Assembly: GCF_020216025.1 (NCBI RefSeq)
Contig: NZ_JAIWNC010000011.1
Location: 124,001-188,000 of the forward strand
DNA: 64,000 bases
Origin: Jidongwangia harbinensis
Lineage (GTDB): Bacteria > Actinomycetota > Actinomycetes > Mycobacteriales > Micromonosporaceae
Direction: 5' to 3'
Made by a program: the position numbers and the translations under genes. Each line of letters opens with the position of its first letter. The first letter of the stretch is position 1. The notes under the pieces are model-generated. The model was not told the DNA's origin and did no database searches. It was given only the letters and a program-made list of their open reading frames with translations. This document shows positions 62,955 to 64,000 of the stretch, piece by piece.

Positions 62955-64000
62955 GTGACGTCCACCGTGCCCTTGTCCTCGCTGGGGCCCGCTGAGCTGC
63001 TGCACCGGCTGCGCGCCCGCGGCACCGCGACGGCGGAGTCACCGATCACGCACGTCGAACGGGTACCGGCCCGGACCGGCCGCCCGGCACCGTGGCCGGA
63101 CTGGACGCCGCCGGCCCTGCGGTCGGCGCTGACGGACAACTGCGGGATCACCGCGCCCTGGGAACATCAGGCCGCCGCGGCCGAGCTGGCGCACGCCGGC
63201 ACGCACGTCGTGCTCGCCACCGGCACCGCGTCGGGCAAGTCCCTGGCGTACCAGTTGCCGGCCCTGACCCGGCTGCTGGACGACCCGCGGGCGACCGTGC
63301 TCTACCTCTCCCCGACCAAGGCGCTGGCCGCCGATCAGTTGCGCGCCGTCGCGCGCCTGGATCTGGAGGGGGTACGCCCGGCCACCTACGACGGCGACAC
63401 CCCGCGCGAGGAACGCGAGTGGATCCGGCAGCACTCGCGGTTCGTGCTGACCAACCCCGACATGCTGCACCACTCGCTGCTGCCCGGGCACGCCAGGTGG
63501 GGCGTGTTCCTGCGCCGCCTGGCGTACGTGGTGATCGACGAGTGCCACACCTATCGGGGCGTGTTCGGCTCGCACGTGGCCCACGTGCTGCGGCGGCTGC
63601 GCCGGCTCGCGGCCCAGTACGGCGGCAGCCCCGTCTTCGTGCTGGCGTCCGCGACCAGCGGCGACCCGGCCGACGCCGCCACCCGGCTGACCGGCGTGCC
63701 GGTGCGGGCGGTCACCGAGGACGCCTCGCCGCGCGGGGCGGTGACGTTCGCGCTGTGGGAACCGCCGCTGCTACCGCCCGAGCACGGATGGGAGCTGGGG
63801 CCGGGCGCGGCTGCGGTGCCGATGCCCCGGACCGAGGTGGAGCCGCCGCCGGTACGGCGGTCCGCGTTGCGGGAGACCGCCGATCTGCTCGCCGACGCGG
63901 TGTCGGCCGGCACCCGGACGCTGGCGTTCGTGCGGTCCCGGCGCGGCGCCGAGGTGGTCGCCACCATGACCCGCCGGGCGCTCGACGAGGCGGTGCCCGG
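62955..64000 (+). CDS. DECH-box superfamily-2 helicase, 5' part
   Basis: The first 348 codons of a large helicase that runs off the right edge. Walker A is ATGTASGKSLAYQ, motif Ia LSPTKALAADQLRAV, the DEAD-type box is VIDECHTYRG, and motif III is LASATSGDP. The arrangement matches the Hrq1/DUF1998-type actinobacterial helicases, such as mycobacterial Rv3649, which also lie beside a cold-shock or bldG region. It probably acts in DNA repair. GTG 62955 has no clear ribosome site; GTG 62967 is an alternative. Confidence 0.9.
   Translation, partial: MTSTVPLSSLGPAELLHRLRARGTATAESPITHVERVPARTGRPAPWPDWTPPALRSALTDNCGITAPWEHQAAAAELAHAGTHVVLATGTASGKSLAYQLPALTRLLDDPRATVLYLSPTKALAADQLRAVARLDLEGVRPATYDGDTPREEREWIRQHSRFVLTNPDMLHHSLLPGHARWGVFLRRLAYVVIDECHTYRGVFGSHVAHVLRRLRRLAAQYGGSPVFVLASATSGDPADAATRLTGVPVRAVTEDASPRGAVTFALWEPPLLPPEHGWELGPGAAAVPMPRTEVEPPPVRRSALRETADLLADAVSAGTRTLAFVRSRRGAEVVATMTRRALDEAVP

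Overview
The window is high-GC (about 70% or more), almost fully coding on both strands, rich in GTG starts and ATGA/GTGA overlaps. Its gene content is that of a mycelial actinomycete: SepH, the futalosine menaquinone enzymes MqnB and MqnD, a BldG-type anti-anti-sigma factor, a WhiJ-type XRE regulator with DUF397 partners, split bacterial NHEJ genes, RicT, and a proton-pumping pyrophosphatase. The fused MFS/dTMP kinase points to Micromonosporaceae (Actinoplanes and relatives). That placement is inference from gene content and was not checked by search.

Layout. 1-9.7 kb: 3' end of a CitA-type citrate synthase, serC, an aminotransferase, sepH, thpR, a MarR-controlled MFS exporter, an NCS2 purine permease and DUF2530. 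The order resembles the mycobacterial citA-serC-sepH block. 9.7-16 kb: DUF3027, a large-tailed MFS protein, mqnB, mqnD, a long cold-shock protein and a HAD phosphatase. 16-21 kb: an XPB helicase and its partner, then a PadR/HAAS pair. 21-24 kb: the NHEJ locus (two-gene LigD and a divergent Ku). 24-27 kb: NUDIX hydrolase, MFS, PfpI-type protein, membrane protein.

27.2-32.1 kb is the accessory region. Two tandem DUF6232 genes each have a near-identical structured leader. An XRE-DUF5753 regulator and four DUF397 genes follow, then a DUF6226 gene. Two DUF397 genes share a promoter/leader cassette with identical internal spacing. This is the best candidate for an undescribed regulatory system here.

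32-40 kb: a geranylgeranyl-reductase-type flavoprotein divergent from an acetyltransferase-TetR-MFS operon across a twin palindromic operator, then secreted peptidase, lactonase-like and amidohydrolase genes and a tRNA-Thr(CGU). 40-54 kb: metallophosphoesterase, RicT, an LPXTG-type surface protein, a three-gene YbaB/EspC-like cluster, holB, the MFS-tmk fusion, a PLP fold-III enzyme, TetR, a sugar-lactone oxidase and a DUF559 protein. 54-64 kb: topA, two small genes, hppA, the bldG pair and a DECH-box helicase running off the end. This last block matches Streptomyces bldG-topA-tmk-holB order.

A window-wide theme is the number of short tandem repeats, about ten arrays with periods of 6 to about 41 bp. 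Most are in frame inside disordered protein tails. Clear palindromic operators sit in front of the MarR, PadR and TetR-linked genes.
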